Below are positions 33,805 to 42,893 of a DNA stretch of 64,000 nucleotides, piece after piece; within the stretch, counting starts at the first letter, position 1, and every line of letters begins with the position of its first letter. The position numbers were made by a program, and so were the translations under genes. This DNA is from Thermoplasmata archaeon (GTDB taxonomy: Archaea > Thermoplasmatota > Thermoplasmata > Thermoplasmatales > Thermoplasmataceae): the NCBI GenBank assembly GCA_021797355.1, contig JAJZZX010000001.1, forward strand, positions 388,523 through 452,522. The letters are read 5' to 3'. Below the pieces are notes generated by a model. That model was not told where the DNA came from. It saw nothing but the letters and a program-made list of their open reading frames with translations, and searched no databases.

Positions 33805-34371
33805 TTACTGCTTTTTCTCAGGCTCAGGGATGTTGTTTCCATTAAAATTCATTTCCCTGCTCTTCTGATGAAACTCGAAGGTCCTCTTCTGGATAGCTAT
33901 CTGGAATGCCTCGCCAAGTATGAGCCCAGACAGGAATGAAAGAATGATGCTCAGGAAGAATCCTGCAGTCAAATCATAGTAGATAAGAAGATATATCCTT
34001 GTGACAAAAGCAGTTGTCCAAGCCAATCCAATTACAGGAGACCTTCTGTAATGGAGCTTCTCCTTCTTTTCAAAAAATTTTACCTGATTTTTGAAGACCG
34101 ATGAAAGCCCAAGCCCCACCGCGAATGCTATTGAGCAGGCGAGCAAGTCCAATGTGGAAAGGCCTATATAAGTGGCGCCAGTAAATGCGAGATACATTAG
34201 GGGTGATAGCACAAGTGATCTCGCAGAATACTTTCCACCCAGTACTATTCTAAGGATCCTTCTTCCAACGAATATGGCTACAAACCCTGAAAAAAATATA
34301 TCCTTATAACGAAAAAGTATGGAATATGCAAGACTTTCAATACTGTCTGCAGTGGAGCCAACGTTGAACAT
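33805..34371 (-). CDS. Four- or five-helix membrane protein of unknown function
   Basis: The 188-residue protein has four or five hydrophobic segments between about residues 20 and 165 and a charged tail (EPEKKQ). The segment FVGRRILRIVLGGKYSARSL followed by LVLSPLMYLAFTGATYIGL recalls the DUF1453/CcdC-like membrane proteins, but I am not sure of membership. It lies 62 bases downstream of the DUF1015 gene and may be the last gene of the TrmB-nfo-DUF1015 operon. Confidence 0.6.
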   Translation of the reverse strand: MFNVGSTADSIESLAYSILFRYKDIFFSGFVAIFVGRRILRIVLGGKYSARSLVLSPLMYLAFTGATYIGLSTLDLLACSIAFAVGLGLSSVFKNQVKFFEKKEKLHYRRSPVIGLAWTTAFVTRIYLLIYYDLTAGFFLSIILSFLSGLILGEAFQIAIQKRTFEFHQKSREMNFNGNNIPEPEKKQ

Positions 34372-34433
34372 TTGGATTGCTTACCGAATGATCATCATAG
34401 CTTCCGTATAAAAATATTCCCTTGGTAGCACGA

Positions 34434-35615
34434 TTACTGTTCGGGTTGGGAGCAGTACAAAGTCACGCCTGAAGGGACTTTTGGATAGAAATATGTGGAT
34501 TTCTGGGGGAGAGTCCTCCCATCTTCTATCATGGAGATAAACACGGATTTATCCCACTCCGGCAGGAGGAATGCCATCGATGCTTTGTTGCCATCAACAT
34601 CATCCACTGCTAGGGGCCGGCTATGGGTATATTTTACCTTTGTTGACAGATCGTTCTGTGTTAATCCGATAATCTGCTTGAAGATCAGCAGGCTCACTAG
34701 TGTTGGGTCCCCATCGTAATGGTATTTGCTGGCGCAGCCTATGGCATCAAAGGCAGAAGGCTTTGGCTTAAGGGAGAAATATCGGCCGTCATATACCGTG
34801 ATGGTCTTCTGCCTCTGATCCCCAGACATTTGTTCTATTTCAAAGAACTTCCCAAGTTCATCGTTAATGGTGTCAAACGCATAACCGGCAGCAAGTACTC
34901 GGTGAATGCCTCCTATAAAGAGAGAGTCATTCTGCAGTGAAGTCACGTATGAGAGGGTGAATCCCCAGAAGGAGCCCTTTCCAGAAGAGTACAAGTTTCT
35001 TGTGGCCTGAAGCCTGTGGTGCCCGTCTGCCACTATGCCCTTCTCCTTTGATATGGCAGCCTTGATGTTATCTATTACCCTGGTATCAGTAATAAAGTAA
35101 ACTGTATTAATGACACCGTCCTGCTCCGTGAATTTCCTTTCAGGCGTCATCTGACGGATTGCTGTCTTCAGGATTCTTTCAAAATTCGTACCATTTACAG
35201 CTATGAATATGGGTTCAAGCTGGCAGTTTGTCGCGTCCAACAGCTCCTGCCTTTCGCTGACTGCCCATGGAAATGTCTCTTCGTGAGGCAGTATGTCATT
35301 TCTATCGGACGATGTCTCTACTGGAGCAATTATGCCAATTCTTGTGCTGTATCTGCCATGTAATGGCACATCTTGCTGGAGGAGTATTATGCATTCATCA
35401 CGATACACATCTAGAATTCCTTCCTGAATCCATTTCCTCAAGATTTTAGCTGAGGCAAGCACATCACCATGCCTTGGAATTGTTATGTGGGTAATGTTGC
35501 TGGGTTGTGATTTGAGCCGTATCTCGTACTCAGGTGATATAATGTCAACAGGCGGGGATGTGACATTAGCGAGATCACCTTTGAATACAATGGGCCGGAA
35601 TGCCTTGATCCTCAA
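34434..35615 (-). CDS. DUF1015 family protein
   Basis: The 393-residue protein matches the DUF1015 family (COG4198): an early RPIVFKGDLANVTSPPVDIISP region, the HEETFPWAVSERQELLDATNCQLEPIF-type segment and the central motif GIVADGHHRLQATRNL. The HH-R motif looks catalytic but no reaction has been shown that I know of. It overlaps nfo by 4 bases in an operon headed by the TrmB regulator, which hints at a role tied to DNA repair or a shared stress response. Confidence 0.85.
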   Translation of the reverse strand: MRIKAFRPIVFKGDLANVTSPPVDIISPEYEIRLKSQPSNITHITIPRHGDVLASAKILRKWIQEGILDVYRDECIILLQQDVPLHGRYSTRIGIIAPVETSSDRNDILPHEETFPWAVSERQELLDATNCQLEPIFIAVNGTNFERILKTAIRQMTPERKFTEQDGVINTVYFITDTRVIDNIKAAISKEKGIVADGHHRLQATRNLYSSGKGSFWGFTLSYVTSLQNDSLFIGGIHRVLAAGYAFDTINDELGKFFEIEQMSGDQRQKTITVYDGRYFSLKPKPSAFDAIGCASKYHYDGDPTLVSLLIFKQIIGLTQNDLSTKVKYTHSRPLAVDDVDGNKASMAFLLPEWDKSVFISMIEDGRTLPQKSTYFYPKVPSGVTLYCSQPEQ

Positions 35616-36472
35616 TGTCCATTGCCGCCTATGGAATTTATAGCATCAATGTCTTGCTGATAACCCTCTTCACCCAACGGGGTCTCAAGAATCATGGGCA
35701 CTTCACGGAGCCGCCGGTCCATTACAATATTTCTTATTCCGGAAATTCCTATGGTACCAAGTCCTATCTGCTCATGCCGGTCCAAATGGCTCCCACGTCC
35801 CTTCTTGGAATCGTTCAGGTGAATGCCCTTCAGCCTTTCCAGTCCAATCAGTGAGGCGAACTCGTCTATTGTCTCTGCATACCCCTCCGGTGATACTATG
35901 TCATAGCCAGCTGCCCAGGTATGGCATGTATCAAGACATATCCCGATTCTGTCTTTAATCTGTATATCATCTATGATGGAAGCCAGCTGATGGAAATCGT
36001 CCCCAACGGTGTTTCCCTGGCCAGCTGCATTTTCAAGGAGAATGGTGCAGTGCTGGTTGTCTCTCATGACAGTATTTAGATTTTCAGCAATATTGCGTAA
36101 TGCATTTTCCTTTGTGGTTCCAGATGCGGAACCGGGATGGAATGTCAGGAAATCTAACCCAAGAATATCTGCTCTTTCAATTTCAAGGGAAAATGCATCA
36201 AGAACCTTTTTCCGCAAATCAAGATCAGGTGTGCCCATGTTCAGAAGGTACGAAGCGTGGACCATAGTTCCAGAGAATCCGAAATATTCGACCGCTTTCC
36301 TGAATTTTTTAACATCTTCTGCATCCAGTGGCTTAGCTTTCCATTGCATTTGATTCTTGGAAAATATCTGGAATGTCTTAAATGCAAATTTTGAAGCCCT
36401 TTCAGTGGCCATGTATATGCCGCCAGATGTTGAAACATGCCCTCCAATCTTTATTTCATCTGTGATTTTCAT
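35612..36472 (-). CDS. nfo: Endonuclease IV (AP endonuclease family 2)
   Basis: The 286-residue TIM-barrel enzyme has the zinc ligands and motifs of endonuclease IV: IGGHVSTSGG, LTFHPGSASG, ILLENAAGQGNTVG, ICLDTCHTWAAGYD, GIHLNDSKKGRGSHLDRHEQIG and ILETPLGEEGY. It cuts DNA at abasic sites in base-excision repair. I place the start at the ATG at 36472. An upstream TTG (36487) overlaps the trmB stop but adds five residues not seen in the family. It overlaps the DUF1015 gene by 4 bases. Confidence 0.93.
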   Translation of the reverse strand: MKITDEIKIGGHVSTSGGIYMATERASKFAFKTFQIFSKNQMQWKAKPLDAEDVKKFRKAVEYFGFSGTMVHASYLLNMGTPDLDLRKKVLDAFSLEIERADILGLDFLTFHPGSASGTTKENALRNIAENLNTVMRDNQHCTILLENAAGQGNTVGDDFHQLASIIDDIQIKDRIGICLDTCHTWAAGYDIVSPEGYAETIDEFASLIGLERLKGIHLNDSKKGRGSHLDRHEQIGLGTIGISGIRNIVMDRRLREVPMILETPLGEEGYQQDIDAINSIGGNGH

Positions 36473-36483
36473 GCCTAACACAA

Positions 36484-37197
36484 TCAAGGCTGCTTCTCGC
36501 TCTCGATCATCATGTTTATGAACTGGTAAACGTGAAGGGCAAGCGCAGGATTATCAGTGTAGCCACACGCGTCAAGCTCCGGCCCTGCCAGCATGGCCCT
36601 TACCTGGTCACTGGCAACATCTGTGGCAATGAGTCCCTCTTTTCTGTAGACTATTGTATTAGGAGGAATCCTCTTATTGGGGGGAGTTACAAAAATAACC
36701 TTTACCCCTCGCTTTATGGCATTGTCCAGATGCTTCTTAAGCTCAGTCCTTATCTCACGGACCTTTGGAGTGCATATAAGAAGTTCACGCTCTGTAAGAT
36801 TTATCATCTCGGCAAGCTTGCTCATCACCCTCTGGGTCCCATATATGGTGTAAACAAGCTGAGGTTCTCCCTTTGACGGAACCATGTCCTGAATCTCCTT
36901 GAGTTTCCTGAAGAGATTGTCAAACTTTTCCTGGAATTCCGATCTGATCTTGCTCATGTCCTCAGGCTTGAACATCCTGGGCCTCCCCTCGGTCTCTTTT
37001 GCGAACCCCTTCTGGACAAGGGATTCCATGACCTTATAGGCAGACGTTCTCGGTATTTTTGCTGTGTCGGCAACAGTGTCTGCATTTGCCACTCCATGAT
37101 ACACCAAGGCTGCAAAACCCTGTGCTTCATAGGATGACAGCCCCAATAGCTTAAGCATGTCTGCTATTTTGCTGAGTTGCTCAGCATTAGCTTCCAT
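36484..37197 (-). CDS. TrmB-family transcriptional regulator
   Basis: The 237-residue protein has the TrmB winged helix (about 15-85: LGLSSYEAQGFAALVYHG, then ADTAKIPRTSAYKVMESLVQ), a coiled linker (FQEKFDNLFRKLKEI) and a C-terminal PLD-like effector domain with LICTPKVREIRTELKKHL. TrmB proteins often respond to sugars but many have other ligands. It is the first gene of an operon with nfo and the DUF1015 protein. Confidence 0.85.
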   Translation of the reverse strand: MEANAEQLSKIADMLKLLGLSSYEAQGFAALVYHGVANADTVADTAKIPRTSAYKVMESLVQKGFAKETEGRPRMFKPEDMSKIRSEFQEKFDNLFRKLKEIQDMVPSKGEPQLVYTIYGTQRVMSKLAEMINLTERELLICTPKVREIRTELKKHLDNAIKRGVKVIFVTPPNKRIPPNTIVYRKEGLIATDVASDQVRAMLAGPELDACGYTDNPALALHVYQFINMMIESEKQP

Positions 37198-37393
37198 AGC
37201 TAATAATGTGTTATTTGTTTATATCACTTTCTGATATGTCTCTCACCAGTGAATCAATATTGTGCACCCTCTATGAAAATAGGTTCAGATTTACAAATCG
37301 TTTACGAATGTCATGGTACAAACTATATGGTGTAAAGAATCAGGTCATTCAGCCATTGGCAAACATTAAGAACATTTCTGCGCTGAATCCCAT

Positions 37394-37783
37394 GTGATAG
37401 AAGAAGTCTCACAAATACTGAAGATGGATAATTACCTCTCCAACATGAACATACAAGTGATCAAAGCAGAGAATGGACATGTTGAATTTTCGGTGCCCAT
37501 AACCGACAACATGCTCAGGATAGGGGCAATAGTAAATGGCGGGGCCACAATGACTCTAATGGATGCAGCCGGAGGCATGGCAGTTTATACACTGGGGCAT
37601 GGATCAAACCAGGTCACTGTGAATCTGAATACCAACTTTTTGCGAAAAATTGACAAGGGTCCGCTTAAGGTGAGGGGGACGGTCGTAAAGAAGGGGAAGC
37701 GAATAGTGTTTGCCAGGATGGAAATAATAGATTCCAGCGGAGAATTGTGTGCCGATGCCTCAGGGTCCTGGTACATATACTGA
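37394..37783 (+). CDS. Hotdog-fold thioesterase, PaaI family
   Basis: The 129-residue protein has the PaaI pattern: MLRIGAIVNGGATMTLMDAAGGMAVYTLG with the helix that places the active-site Asp, and the strands QVTVNLNTNFLRKI and GKRIVFARMEIIDSSGE. These enzymes cleave acyl-CoA thioesters. It begins with GTG at 37394 and ends 9 bases before coaBC, so these two may be cotranscribed. That would link it to CoA metabolism. Confidence 0.8.
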   Translation: MIEEVSQILKMDNYLSNMNIQVIKAENGHVEFSVPITDNMLRIGAIVNGGATMTLMDAAGGMAVYTLGHGSNQVTVNLNTNFLRKIDKGPLKVRGTVVKKGKRIVFARMEIIDSSGELCADASGSWYIY

Positions 37784-37792
37784 GGGATAGAA

Positions 37793-38998
37793 TTGGAAGC
37801 TGATGAAAACAGGTACGAAGGGATGCTGTCCGGAAAGACTGTAGTTGTGGCAGTCACTGCAAGCATATCACTTTACAGGATACCTGACCTTGTTAGGGAA
37901 CTGAGAAGGGAAGGCGCAAGAGTTATTGTCGGGATGTCGCAAGAGGCTTCCAGGCTCATCAGCCCGACAATTTTCAACTGGGCTTCAGAAAATCCAGTTG
38001 TCACCGAGATCTCTGGAAACATAGAGCACATATCCCTATTCATAGGGCACGCAAGGGACACATCGCTCCTTATATGCCCAGCCTCATACAACTCTATAGG
38101 CAAGGTTTCAAATGGGATATCGGACGACATACCGTCACTATTCTTCTCATTTGCAATGGGGAACGGGAACCCAATTGACATCTGCCCGGCCATGCATGAG
38201 GGCATGATGATAAATCCCATAAACCAGGAGAACCTGGAAAAACTGAAGGGGTTAGGCGTTGGAATAATCCCTCCAAGAATGCTTGAGCAGAAGGCAAAGA
38301 TATCTGAAAACGATCTGGCGGTCGATTATGTATGCAGATCCCTCGGGGGCAGGCCTCTGCGCGGGAAACGAATTCTAATAATAGGAGGGAGAGGGGAGGA
38401 GAAAATCGATCCGGTAAGGTCAATTTCAAATTCAGGATCTGGGCTAACATTCTCATGGTTTGGCATAAATGCATTCAGACTTGGGGCGGATCGTATTGTT
38501 ATGATAGGAAACACGGACTTTAGGATACCAGACTACGCGGACTACAGGAAGTGCATAAAGATTGAGGATTTTGAGGCTGAAGTATCAAAGGTCCTATCCA
38601 AGGAAAAGTTCGATATGGTGATAAACTGTGCATCGCTTCCAGATTTCAAGGTTTCTAACCGCTCTGATACCAAGTTGCCTGGAAGCAGAAGAATTCTTCT
38701 GGAACTTGAACCGCGTCATAAGCTTTTAGAAACTGTTAGAAGGCACCACAGCGGAACTCTGATCGCATTCAAGCTTGACCATGAGATGGGGGCAGATGAA
38801 ATAAGAAAAAAACTTGAGGCCAGCAGCCCTGACGCAATTGTCTACAATGTCATAGACGGGGTTTCCAGCCCATTCGGCGAAGTGAGGAACCATTACAGGA
38901 TCATAACGCCCAGAGAAACCATTGATTTGGGCAGTTTGCCTAAACCACAGATGACTTTGAAGGTGCTTTTGTCGTTTGCCAGCGGGGGTAAGGAATAA
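37793..38998 (+). CDS. coaBC: Bifunctional phosphopantothenoylcysteine decarboxylase / phosphopantothenate-cysteine ligase
   Basis: The first half (about 10-185) is the flavoprotein decarboxylase CoaC (VVAVTASISLYRIPDLVREL, LLICPASYNSIGK, DICPAMHEGMMINP). The second half is the ligase CoaB. They make 4'-phosphopantetheine from 4'-phosphopantothenate and Cys on the path to CoA. The CoaB signature is degenerate: the usual GGTxEPIDPVR region reads GGRGEEKIDPVR, followed by ISNSGSG. The start is uncertain: TTG 37793 or ATG 37823. The nitrilase gene starts one base after the stop. Confidence 0.85.
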   Translation: MEADENRYEGMLSGKTVVVAVTASISLYRIPDLVRELRREGARVIVGMSQEASRLISPTIFNWASENPVVTEISGNIEHISLFIGHARDTSLLICPASYNSIGKVSNGISDDIPSLFFSFAMGNGNPIDICPAMHEGMMINPINQENLEKLKGLGVGIIPPRMLEQKAKISENDLAVDYVCRSLGGRPLRGKRILIIGGRGEEKIDPVRSISNSGSGLTFSWFGINAFRLGADRIVMIGNTDFRIPDYADYRKCIKIEDFEAEVSKVLSKEKFDMVINCASLPDFKVSNRSDTKLPGSRRILLELEPRHKLLETVRRHHSGTLIAFKLDHEMGADEIRKKLEASSPDAIVYNVIDGVSSPFGEVRNHYRIITPRETIDLGSLPKPQMTLKVLLSFASGGKE

Positions 38999-38999
38999 A

Positions 39000-39758
39000 T
39001 TGAGAGTAACTGCAGTCCAGATGAAGCGAGTCAGTATTAGCGAATCCATTCAGAAAGCTAAGTATGCGCTTCATCAACTGGAAAACGAGGAGCCGGACTT
39101 AGTTGTACTCCCAGAGAAGTGGGTGACTGAAAAAATAACAGAAAGTGATCCCGCGTTTCTCAGCCTTATGGAGTTATTTCAGAACTTTTCAGAGGAGCAC
39201 AACTGTTCTATTATACCTGGCAGCTTCAGTCTTGTCCGCAGTGATGGCACATTCAACAGTGCCCCAATGATCAGCAGTGGCAGATTGTTGGGCTTTCAGG
39301 ACAAAATTTCCCTGTACAGGGCAGAAAAGGTGACCTACAACCAAGGTGATAGCATAAAGGTATTCAAAACAGGTAACGCTTCCATCTCCATTGCAGTATG
39401 TTATGATCTGGATTTTCCATACTTCACCAAGATAGCTGTAAAAAGGGGTGCTAGGATTTTGGCAAACCCCTCCCTAATCAATGAAAAATTTCATGAAATG
39501 TGGTGGATTTACGCGCGCGGGAGATCGCTGGAAAACAGGATTCCAATAATTTCCGTAAACTCCCTTTCAGCACCGTTCAATGGAAACTCCATAATAACTG
39601 GCCTGAAAGCCACTGATGATGGGGTGTTGCTTCAGGACCATTTTTGCGGAAAAGAGCCGCTGGCCACAATTGATCTGGACCTGACTGATATAGAAGATGC
39701 CATGGACAAGAGGATAAATGAGGACCCTGGAAGCTATTCACTGGAGTGGGAGGCTTGA
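39000..39758 (+). CDS. Carbon-nitrogen hydrolase (nitrilase superfamily)
   Basis: The protein of about 252 residues has the Glu-Lys-Cys triad of nitrilases: Glu39 in VVLPEKW, Lys110 in YRAEKVTY and Cys134 in IAVCYDLDFPYF. These enzymes hydrolyse amides such as omega-amidated acids. I choose the TTG at 39000, one base after the coaBC stop, as the start, because the strand RVTAVQMKR directly follows. An upstream TTG (38976) inside coaBC would add eight residues. The linkage with coaBC suggests cotranscription, not necessarily shared function. Confidence 0.85.
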   Translation: MRVTAVQMKRVSISESIQKAKYALHQLENEEPDLVVLPEKWVTEKITESDPAFLSLMELFQNFSEEHNCSIIPGSFSLVRSDGTFNSAPMISSGRLLGFQDKISLYRAEKVTYNQGDSIKVFKTGNASISIAVCYDLDFPYFTKIAVKRGARILANPSLINEKFHEMWWIYARGRSLENRIPIISVNSLSAPFNGNSIITGLKATDDGVLLQDHFCGKEPLATIDLDLTDIEDAMDKRINEDPGSYSLEWEA

Positions 39759-39775
39759 ACCCAGCCTCTCTTCTT

Positions 39776-40486
39776 TCAGGCAGGCAGAAGGAAATCAGTC
39801 AGTATTCCGGCAACCAATCCGGGATGAGTGACATGGGGGGTGTGACCGGCCCCATCTATTAGCCTAAGAGAAGACCCCGGAATATTTTCATGAAGGATTT
39901 TTGCATATCTGCTGTCTATTATCCTGTCTTCCTTGCCCCATACTATCAGAGTATTCCATCGTATGTTACGTAGCATTTCAACGGTCAGCTTTTCCCTTCC
40001 AGAGGCATTATGCTTCACTATTCCCTCTATGGTGGTCCGGTTGTTGGAGGGATTCATGGCCATCACTCTGTCCACAAACCTGGCTGCCGCTTCACTGGGA
40101 CCTTCCCCAACTGTGGTGTTAATTCCGGCAGAATCTTCCAGCACAAGCCTTCCTGCCTGGCCTGATCGGAGTGCATATGCAAGCGAGACCCACCCGCCAT
40201 AGGAATTGCCAACTAGGACTGGCTCCCTTATTCCGCAGGCAGAAATGAATTCCTGAATCATCATTACCTGCATGGAAACAGAGAAATCATATCCGTCGAT
40301 TCTAGTCCGCCCGTGTCCGGCCAGATCGGGCATAAATAATCCCAGCTCCTCTGGAAGGTGCTGTGAAAGCTTGATCCAGTTATTTCCTGAACCTCCCAAC
40401 CCATGAAGGAAAACCACTTGAATATTGCCCGGGCGGCTGAGATACGAAACAGTGCCGTTTGACACGCTGACGGTCTTGCGTTCCAT
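39776..40486 (-). CDS. Alpha/beta hydrolase
   Basis: The 236-residue protein (from the ATG at 40486) has the triad of alpha/beta hydrolases: Ser95 in VGNSYGGW, Asp187 in WGKEDRII and His215 in GAGHTPH, and the oxyanion strand VVFLHGLGGSGNNW. It may be an esterase or a peptidase-like lipase. The longer reading frame starts at 40558, but a TATA-like GATTTTTATTG at about 40507-40517 favours 40486. It is convergent with the nitrilase gene and divergent from ubiD. Confidence 0.85.
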   Translation of the reverse strand: MERKTVSVSNGTVSYLSRPGNIQVVFLHGLGGSGNNWIKLSQHLPEELGLFMPDLAGHGRTRIDGYDFSVSMQVMMIQEFISACGIREPVLVGNSYGGWVSLAYALRSGQAGRLVLEDSAGINTTVGEGPSEAAARFVDRVMAMNPSNNRTTIEGIVKHNASGREKLTVEMLRNIRWNTLIVWGKEDRIIDSRYAKILHENIPGSSLRLIDGAGHTPHVTHPGLVAGILTDFLLPA

Positions 40487-40599
40487 GGGGGACCATCGGT
40501 CTGGGCAATAAAAATCTACAGAATATCGTAAAGCAAGATCAGCAATAATGTAATACAATTTTGTACAAAACGTGATATTCCTGCCATGAATATGGGGAT

Positions 40600-42039
40600 A
40601 TGCCCTTTCAGGATCTCAGGGACTACTTGGACAAGCTCAGATCATTGGGAATGCTGGCAGAAGTAAAGGCTCAGGTAAGTCCTGACCTTGAACTTACACA
40701 CATACTGAGCGAGGAGCTAAGGGTAGGAAACAAGCGGACGCTTCTCTTTCAGAACGTGCTTGGTTCCAAGGTTCAAGCTGTAGGCAATCTTTTCTCAGAC
40801 TGGACAAGAATGACAATGATACTCGGCGATGAGCCAGAAAACATAGGTAAGAGACTGCTTGAGCTAGTAGAGGTTCCAAGCGACACTGATTCAATGGTCG
40901 CCAGGGGGCTTAAGATGATGAGAGAACTTGGCGGAGTAAAGCCAAAAATCAGAAACGGCCTAGGTTCTGATCACCATGAAGTTGAGAAACCCGATCTGGG
41001 AAAATATCCAATCTGCAAAACATGGCCAGAGGATGGTGGCCCGTACATTACTTTGCCCCTGGTTATAACCAAGGACCCAGTTACAGATGGGAGGAACGTA
41101 GGAATGTACCGCATGCAGGTTTACGATTCCGAAACTCTAGGAATGCACTGGCAGATACACAAGGGGGGAGCCGAAAACTATGACAAGCAGAAGAGAACGG
41201 GCAAGCCCCTGGACGTGGCTGTTGTCCTGGGTACTGATCCACTAAATATATTTTCGGCAGTCGCGCCTCTGCCAAACGGGATAGACGAATTCTCATTTGC
41301 TGGACTCATCTCAAAGGAAAGGGTAGAGCTGGTAAAGGGGGCCACTGTTGACCTGGAATATCCAAGCAATTCGGAAATTGTCCTAGAGGGTTATGTTGAC
41401 CCACAGGAGACAAGAATCGAAGGTCCTTTCGGCGACCACACCGGCTATTACTCCCTGGAGGAGGAATTTCCTGTATTTCACGTTAGGAAGATCATTGAGA
41501 GGAAGAATCCAATCTATCCAACCACAATAGTTGGAAAGCTCTGGCATGAGGACGTGATCATGGGTAAGGCCGTGGAAAGGATGTTCCTGCCTATCATACG
41601 ATTCCAGATACCTGAAATAGTGGATCTCAATACCATGGAAGAGGCAGTATTCCACAACATGGTGATTGTTTCCATAAAGAAGCGCTATCCAGGACAGGCT
41701 AAAAAGGTAATGTTTGCCCTCTGGGGTCTTGGGCAACTTATGTTTAGTAAGATAATTGTTGTTGTTGACGATGATATAAACGTTCATGACAGAAAACAGG
41801 TGATATGGGCAATGACTACGCGGATAGATCCTGACAGAGACGTGTTCACCGTGCCAGGGACAGTAACCGACAGCCTGGATCATGCATCCCCGATTTTTAA
41901 TTATGGGTCAAAAATGGGCATAGATGCGACCAGAAAAGGCCCTTCAGAGGGATATACTCGAAAGTGGCCGGAGGTAATGGATGTTCCTCAGGAGCTAAAG
42001 GATTCTGTAAAGAGAAGGTGGAAGGAACTGGGCTTATGA
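40600..42039 (+). CDS. ubiD: UbiD-family decarboxylase
   Basis: The 479-residue protein shows the UbiD family pattern: RDYLDKLRSLGMLAEVKAQV near the start, YRMQVYDSETLGMHWQIHKG, the PQETRIEGPFGDHTGYYS segment that sits at the prenyl-FMN site, and the late KVMFALWGLGQLMFSKIIVVVD. These enzymes decarboxylate aromatic or unsaturated acids with prenylated FMN. It overlaps the UbiA gene by 4 bases (ATGA), which supports a joint role in quinone synthesis. The flavin prenyltransferase UbiX is not in the window. Confidence 0.88.
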   Translation: MPFQDLRDYLDKLRSLGMLAEVKAQVSPDLELTHILSEELRVGNKRTLLFQNVLGSKVQAVGNLFSDWTRMTMILGDEPENIGKRLLELVEVPSDTDSMVARGLKMMRELGGVKPKIRNGLGSDHHEVEKPDLGKYPICKTWPEDGGPYITLPLVITKDPVTDGRNVGMYRMQVYDSETLGMHWQIHKGGAENYDKQKRTGKPLDVAVVLGTDPLNIFSAVAPLPNGIDEFSFAGLISKERVELVKGATVDLEYPSNSEIVLEGYVDPQETRIEGPFGDHTGYYSLEEEFPVFHVRKIIERKNPIYPTTIVGKLWHEDVIMGKAVERMFLPIIRFQIPEIVDLNTMEEAVFHNMVIVSIKKRYPGQAKKVMFALWGLGQLMFSKIIVVVDDDINVHDRKQVIWAMTTRIDPDRDVFTVPGTVTDSLDHASPIFNYGSKMGIDATRKGPSEGYTRKWPEVMDVPQELKDSVKRRWKELGL

Positions 42040-42893
42040 AGATCAGGGAAATCGTCGATTATATAAAACTCGAGCATACTGTATTCGATCTTCCATTCGT
42101 CTTTAGCGGAGCTGTCCTGGCTTCTCAGGGCCATTACAATTACGTTAAGCTCCTCCTAATACTGCTGGCGACAACCAGTGCACGGGCAACAGCAATGTCT
42201 GTCAACAGGATTGCTGGCCTCAAGTACGACAGGTACAACCCAAGGAAAAAGGAATGGATTCTGGTTTCGGGCAGGCTTTCAGTGAGGAAAGCAATCCTCT
42301 TTACCGTTATTTTCGGGTCCATTTTCGAGCTTTCCACACTGTTCCTTAACAGATTTGTGCTTCTGCTTTCGCCGATCGTTCTCATAATGTTTGTGACTGA
42401 TCCGTTGCTGAAGCGCATAACACCATGGAGGCACCTGTATATGGGACTGACAATTGGTGTTGGCGTTTTGGCGGGATACCTTGCCATAGATCCGGCCTTT
42501 CCCTCAACGCTGCCGCTTTATCTCATATTTCTTGCCTCGTCCCTATGGATAGCTGGATTTGACATGATATATACAATTCCAGACGTGGACACGGACAAAG
42601 CCTTCGGCCTGAGGACCGTTATGACGGATTATGGAATAAGAAGAGGGCTTATACTATCGGACGCAATACATGCAATTACATTTGTGTTCTTCCTATCACT
42701 TGCCCTCTATCTTAGATCCATATTTTATGATCTGGCGCTTATTCCCATCTTGGCGCTCATAGTGTACCAGCATTACATCGTGAAACCGGACGATCCAAAG
42801 AGCATCAGGGTATCTTTCCAAAACTCAAACACGTTCATTGGGATAATATTCCTTGCCGCGCTGATACTCTCAGTATCCTTTGGGTCATTTTAA
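42036..42893 (+). CDS. ubiA: UbiA-family prenyltransferase
   Basis: This 285-residue membrane protein has about eight helices and two Asp-rich motifs. The second is complete (DMIYTIPDVDTD). The first reads NRIAGLKYDRYNPRK, so the Asp usually found after NRI-x is a Gly. Such enzymes attach a polyprenyl chain to an aromatic ring, here probably for menaquinone or a related quinone. The start at 42036 (ATGA overlap with ubiD) is supported because the residues upstream are hydrophilic and not membrane-like. Its 3' end overlaps the convergent MFS gene by 4 bases. Confidence 0.85.
   Translation: MKIREIVDYIKLEHTVFDLPFVFSGAVLASQGHYNYVKLLLILLATTSARATAMSVNRIAGLKYDRYNPRKKEWILVSGRLSVRKAILFTVIFGSIFELSTLFLNRFVLLLSPIVLIMFVTDPLLKRITPWRHLYMGLTIGVGVLAGYLAIDPAFPSTLPLYLIFLASSLWIAGFDMIYTIPDVDTDKAFGLRTVMTDYGIRRGLILSDAIHAITFVFFLSLALYLRSIFYDLALIPILALIVYQHYIVKPDDPKSIRVSFQNSNTFIGIIFLAALILSVSFGSF

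Noticed and set aside
33618-33842. 74-codon minus-strand frame across the tRNA-Thr gene
   Set aside because: It reads through the tRNA (the QQVEQLIRNQQVGGSNPSS-like pattern is the usual shadow of a tRNA gene) and has no domain.
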